From Agapanthus africanus (lineage: Eukaryota; Streptophyta; Magnoliopsida; Asparagales; Amaryllidaceae): 64,000 nt of DNA. Numbering within the stretch: position 1 is the first letter of the stretch; the number at the start of each line of letters is the position of its first letter. The stretch is taken from NCBI GenBank assembly GCA_030015575.1, contig CM057344.1:188497044-188561043 (forward strand), given 5' to 3'. The translations under genes and the position numbers were made by a program. This document shows positions 61,525 through 64,000 of this stretch, in pieces. The notes under the pieces were generated by a model. It was not told the origin of the DNA, searched no databases, and saw only the letters and a program-made list of their open reading frames with translations.

Positions 61525-62274
61525 ATGTCTTCTTCTGACTATATAATAGATGTAGTTAGGTAGAGCCAGGCGATGATGCTTCATCCTCCGAAACCGAGTC
61601 TAGTGGGTCATCTTCATCTTCATCGATTTCTAGTAGTCAAGGAATTTCTTCTTTCTCTGCGTCGGGTTCGCCCTCAAGGGGTGGCGATTCCTTGTTCTTC
61701 GTCGTTAGGGGGCCAAAAAAGCCCCCAAAGTGTGTATCGAGAATACTCGTGCCGCTGTTTTGATGTTGAATAGGTCAGACGAGCTTTCCAATATCCGGGC
61801 TCACTTCCATATTTCCTCTGGCTACTCGCTCCATTTGGCCAGGGATGGTGAATGGGCAGACCAGGTACAGGGCATTGAGATTGCCTTGTATTTGGAAGCG
61901 TTATGAGCAGGAATGCTTCTGCCCTTTTCACTCGAGATTTGTGCCGTCTTTCATTGTTTCCAATCCGTCTCGGGCAAGCTAGCACCGAATTCGTGGAGGA
62001 TTCTCCTCGGATTCCTGGTCCAGCTAAAAATTGATCGAATCCCCTTTAGCCTAGGTCTTTTTCTGTCCTTCCTCTGCAATAAGAATCACCCGGGTACCTG
62101 TATTGATGAGCCGAGTTGGGTTTATTTCTCCTTTTAAAAGCATAAGGGTAGGGTGGTTAGGTCAGGGGAAGCGGTTGTCCCTTCTTCCATCCATGAGGGG
62201 AAGATGTTCGTGTTTGTCGGTCCTTCAAAGGGAGAGAAGTGGCCAGTGCTCACCAAGTGGCATAGGGAAGATTG
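61525..62274 (+). pseudogene. Gag-like remnant G, 'putative gypsy type transposon' domain (PF04195-like)
   Basis: The sequence begins near MSSSDY with a serine-rich tract (about 61580-61690) and goes on to a stretch reading LAPNSWRILLGFLVQLK, about 61975-62030, with WVYFS near 62120. The LAPNSWR-type motif followed by hydrophobic helices and a WxYFS-type motif is characteristic of the plant domain named putative gypsy-type transposon (PF04195), found in the gag end of some LTR elements. This is recognition by eye, not a database result. A relic with several breaks, cut off at 62275 by LTR H. Confidence 0.6.
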
Positions 62275-64000
62275 TGTAGGGTTATTAGGCACACGCACAA
62301 GGGTCAATAAGGCATCAACCATACCCGATTTAAAATTTAGCCGTGCCGAACAACCCTAAACCAAGATCTTAGACTAGAGATTAGGCGAAACAAAGCATGT
62401 TAAACACTTTAACATCTAAGAGTTTGAGATTACAACCTTTGTAGTCCGGTCCTTCACTTCATAAGCTCCGTGTTGTGGTCCCTTCGCTGCGATCATCAAG
62501 TTCCGGACTCTCGAGAGGCTCCACGAAGAGAAAGATGCAAGCTTGCTTCCGATCTTCGATAACAAAGATGATCTACTTTGAAGTTTCATTAACACAATCT
62601 CTCACTCACTAAATGAAGTGAACACCATAATCTAAATGGCTAGGATAGATTAGGATGATGAAGTAGGATTTTAGCTCTCATTTATTTTATATTTCTCACT
62701 CATTTACATCATCTCTCAAAAAGCTAGAAAGCTTTTTGAGCAAGAAGGAAGAAGAAGAATAGTAATCCTTTTTGTGATGAATATTGAATCAAGTGAGGTT
62801 AGAAATGCAACCATGGGTTAAGTATGAAGACTTAACCCATGTAGAGATTTTACTATGGTTAAAGGGTTGGGTTGGGTTAAAAAAATATCACAAAATATCA
62901 AGGTCAAAGTCAAAGCTTCAAGAAGCTTCTTGAAAGCTTCATGAATGTTTAACCCTAATCCAAACCCTAACCACAATTAAACTCCACAAAACATGTTGCA
63001 TTTATAACCACAATATGTTACAATATTATATATCACATATACAATATTTATTGTAACAAAATAAAATAATACAATTAACATATATCGCATATATATCAAT
63101 GTATTACCCGAGTGAGAAAAAGAATCTTTTAGTGAGCTTATATCAGTTAATGTAATTTAATATATCAAATATATAATTTTACATTAAATTATCGAATTAA
63201 CACTTGATCCGATAATCCGTCTATTTTACAAATAACCGACTAATATAATCTGTATCAGCTCATCGAATCAACACTTGATCCAATGACCCGACTATATCAC
63301 ATATACCCGACCGATATCTCATATCACGAGAATCTAATACGGTATCGCATACACGCTAATTCTCGGTCCCGCACATATCACATATGTGCTCCTACTCCGT
63401 TTTGCCCGAGCCAAGAAACCTCTGTGTAGGACTCTAAAGAATCGTCAATACGCCGGAAGTGGGTGATGATCATATCAAACACCCACAAGCTCCAAGCGGT
63501 CAGCTAAACGTAACAGCCACCCAGGTATTGAGCACTCAGAAGATCAACAAGCAAGCCTGTACATTCTCCAGTGAATCCAGTCAGTAACACTCCTGTACAG
63601 TCCGGTCTCTTCGTCTGATATGTCGCATATCTCGCCTAGGGGTGGTAAACGTCAGACCCCAGTAGCTTGATAAGTCGTGTCGATATGAGCTCTATAACAG
63701 TTCAGAAAACTACTGATAACACTTACCAGTAAATCTCAGCAACCCTTGGCAGGGATTTCCAGTTATAGCCAATCGAACACAGCGCAACATCAACTCCCTA
63801 TACCGGGAGAGACGAATCCCTTCCTATCGCTCATTGCCTCCATGTTATTCGGGACTGTACCCAAAAGCCACCTTTTTGCACGCCCTCTTGGATGTGGTAT
63901 GATGGAAATCAAAGCACAGTGGGAATCACACAAGACTCTATGACGATCTCGGGTCTACAGACTACTCTGTACCAGTGTCACCAGAGAACTGCCATCTGAC
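62275..64000 (-). repeat. Copia LTR H, of the A subfamily, running off the right edge
   Basis: It aligns with 12132 to about 13888 of the A LTR: TGTAGG at the start, GGCATCAACCAT, AACCTCTGTGTAGGACTC, and ATACCGGGAGAGACGAA. No primer-binding site lies to its left, and it directly abuts remnant G. So it is either the 3' LTR of a minus-strand copia or a solo LTR. About 470 bp more should lie outside the window. The candidate left target duplication is GATTG (62270-62274). Confidence 0.8.

Noticed and set aside
1-64000. Host tRNA, rRNA or CRISPR loci, or a bacterial-type system
   Set aside because: None seen on either strand. The tRNA-like strings are primer-binding sites, and everything recognisable belongs to plant LTR elements.

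Overview
This window is plant nuclear DNA made almost entirely of nested LTR retrotransposons. I recognise no host gene, rRNA, tRNA or CRISPR array. Plant origin follows from Angela/BARE-1-like Ty1/copia polyproteins, a Tekay/Del-like Ty3/gypsy chromovirus, primer-binding sites complementary to the initiator tRNA-Met, and multi-kilobase LTRs. The species cannot be named from the sequence.

Layout, with labels used throughout. E is an old gypsy-type element on the minus strand. Its left LTR is visible at 14355-14758 and 37631-40902, its interior is 40903-44436, and its right LTR runs from 44437 to 59106. Its start lies left of the window. Three elements sit inside the LTRs of E. Copia A (minus, 6234-14354) and gypsy D (minus, 14759-37625) are in the left LTR, and copia C (minus, 46599-56976) is in the right LTR. 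Copia F (minus, 1-6233, cut by the window edge) is inserted in the pol of A. Copia B (plus, 16920-27350) is inserted in the 3' LTR of D. To the right of E come an unassigned AT-rich stretch, a gypsy-type remnant G (about 60380-62274), and H, a copia LTR inserted in G and running off the right edge.

The nesting is well supported. B, D and C each have a 5-bp target duplication. For each, the uninterrupted sister LTR in the same window shows the empty site. Divergence between the two LTRs of an element, counted by eye, is about 1 per cent for B, about 2 per cent for C, and 3-5 per cent in samples of D. This agrees with the nesting order: E first, then D and A, then C, with B and F among the later arrivals.

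The most interesting signal is in the long leaders of the four copia elements, between primer-binding site and gag. Each leader carries three hairpins about 85-95 nt apart with a shared inner stem-loop. Their outer stems differ, yet stay complementary, including one double compensatory change. A second conserved palindromic block lies nearer the primer-binding site. The LTRs of B and C also carry dense TTGAC (W-box core) arrays bounded by a 16-bp inverted repeat. All folding and divergence figures are hand-made and need computation.
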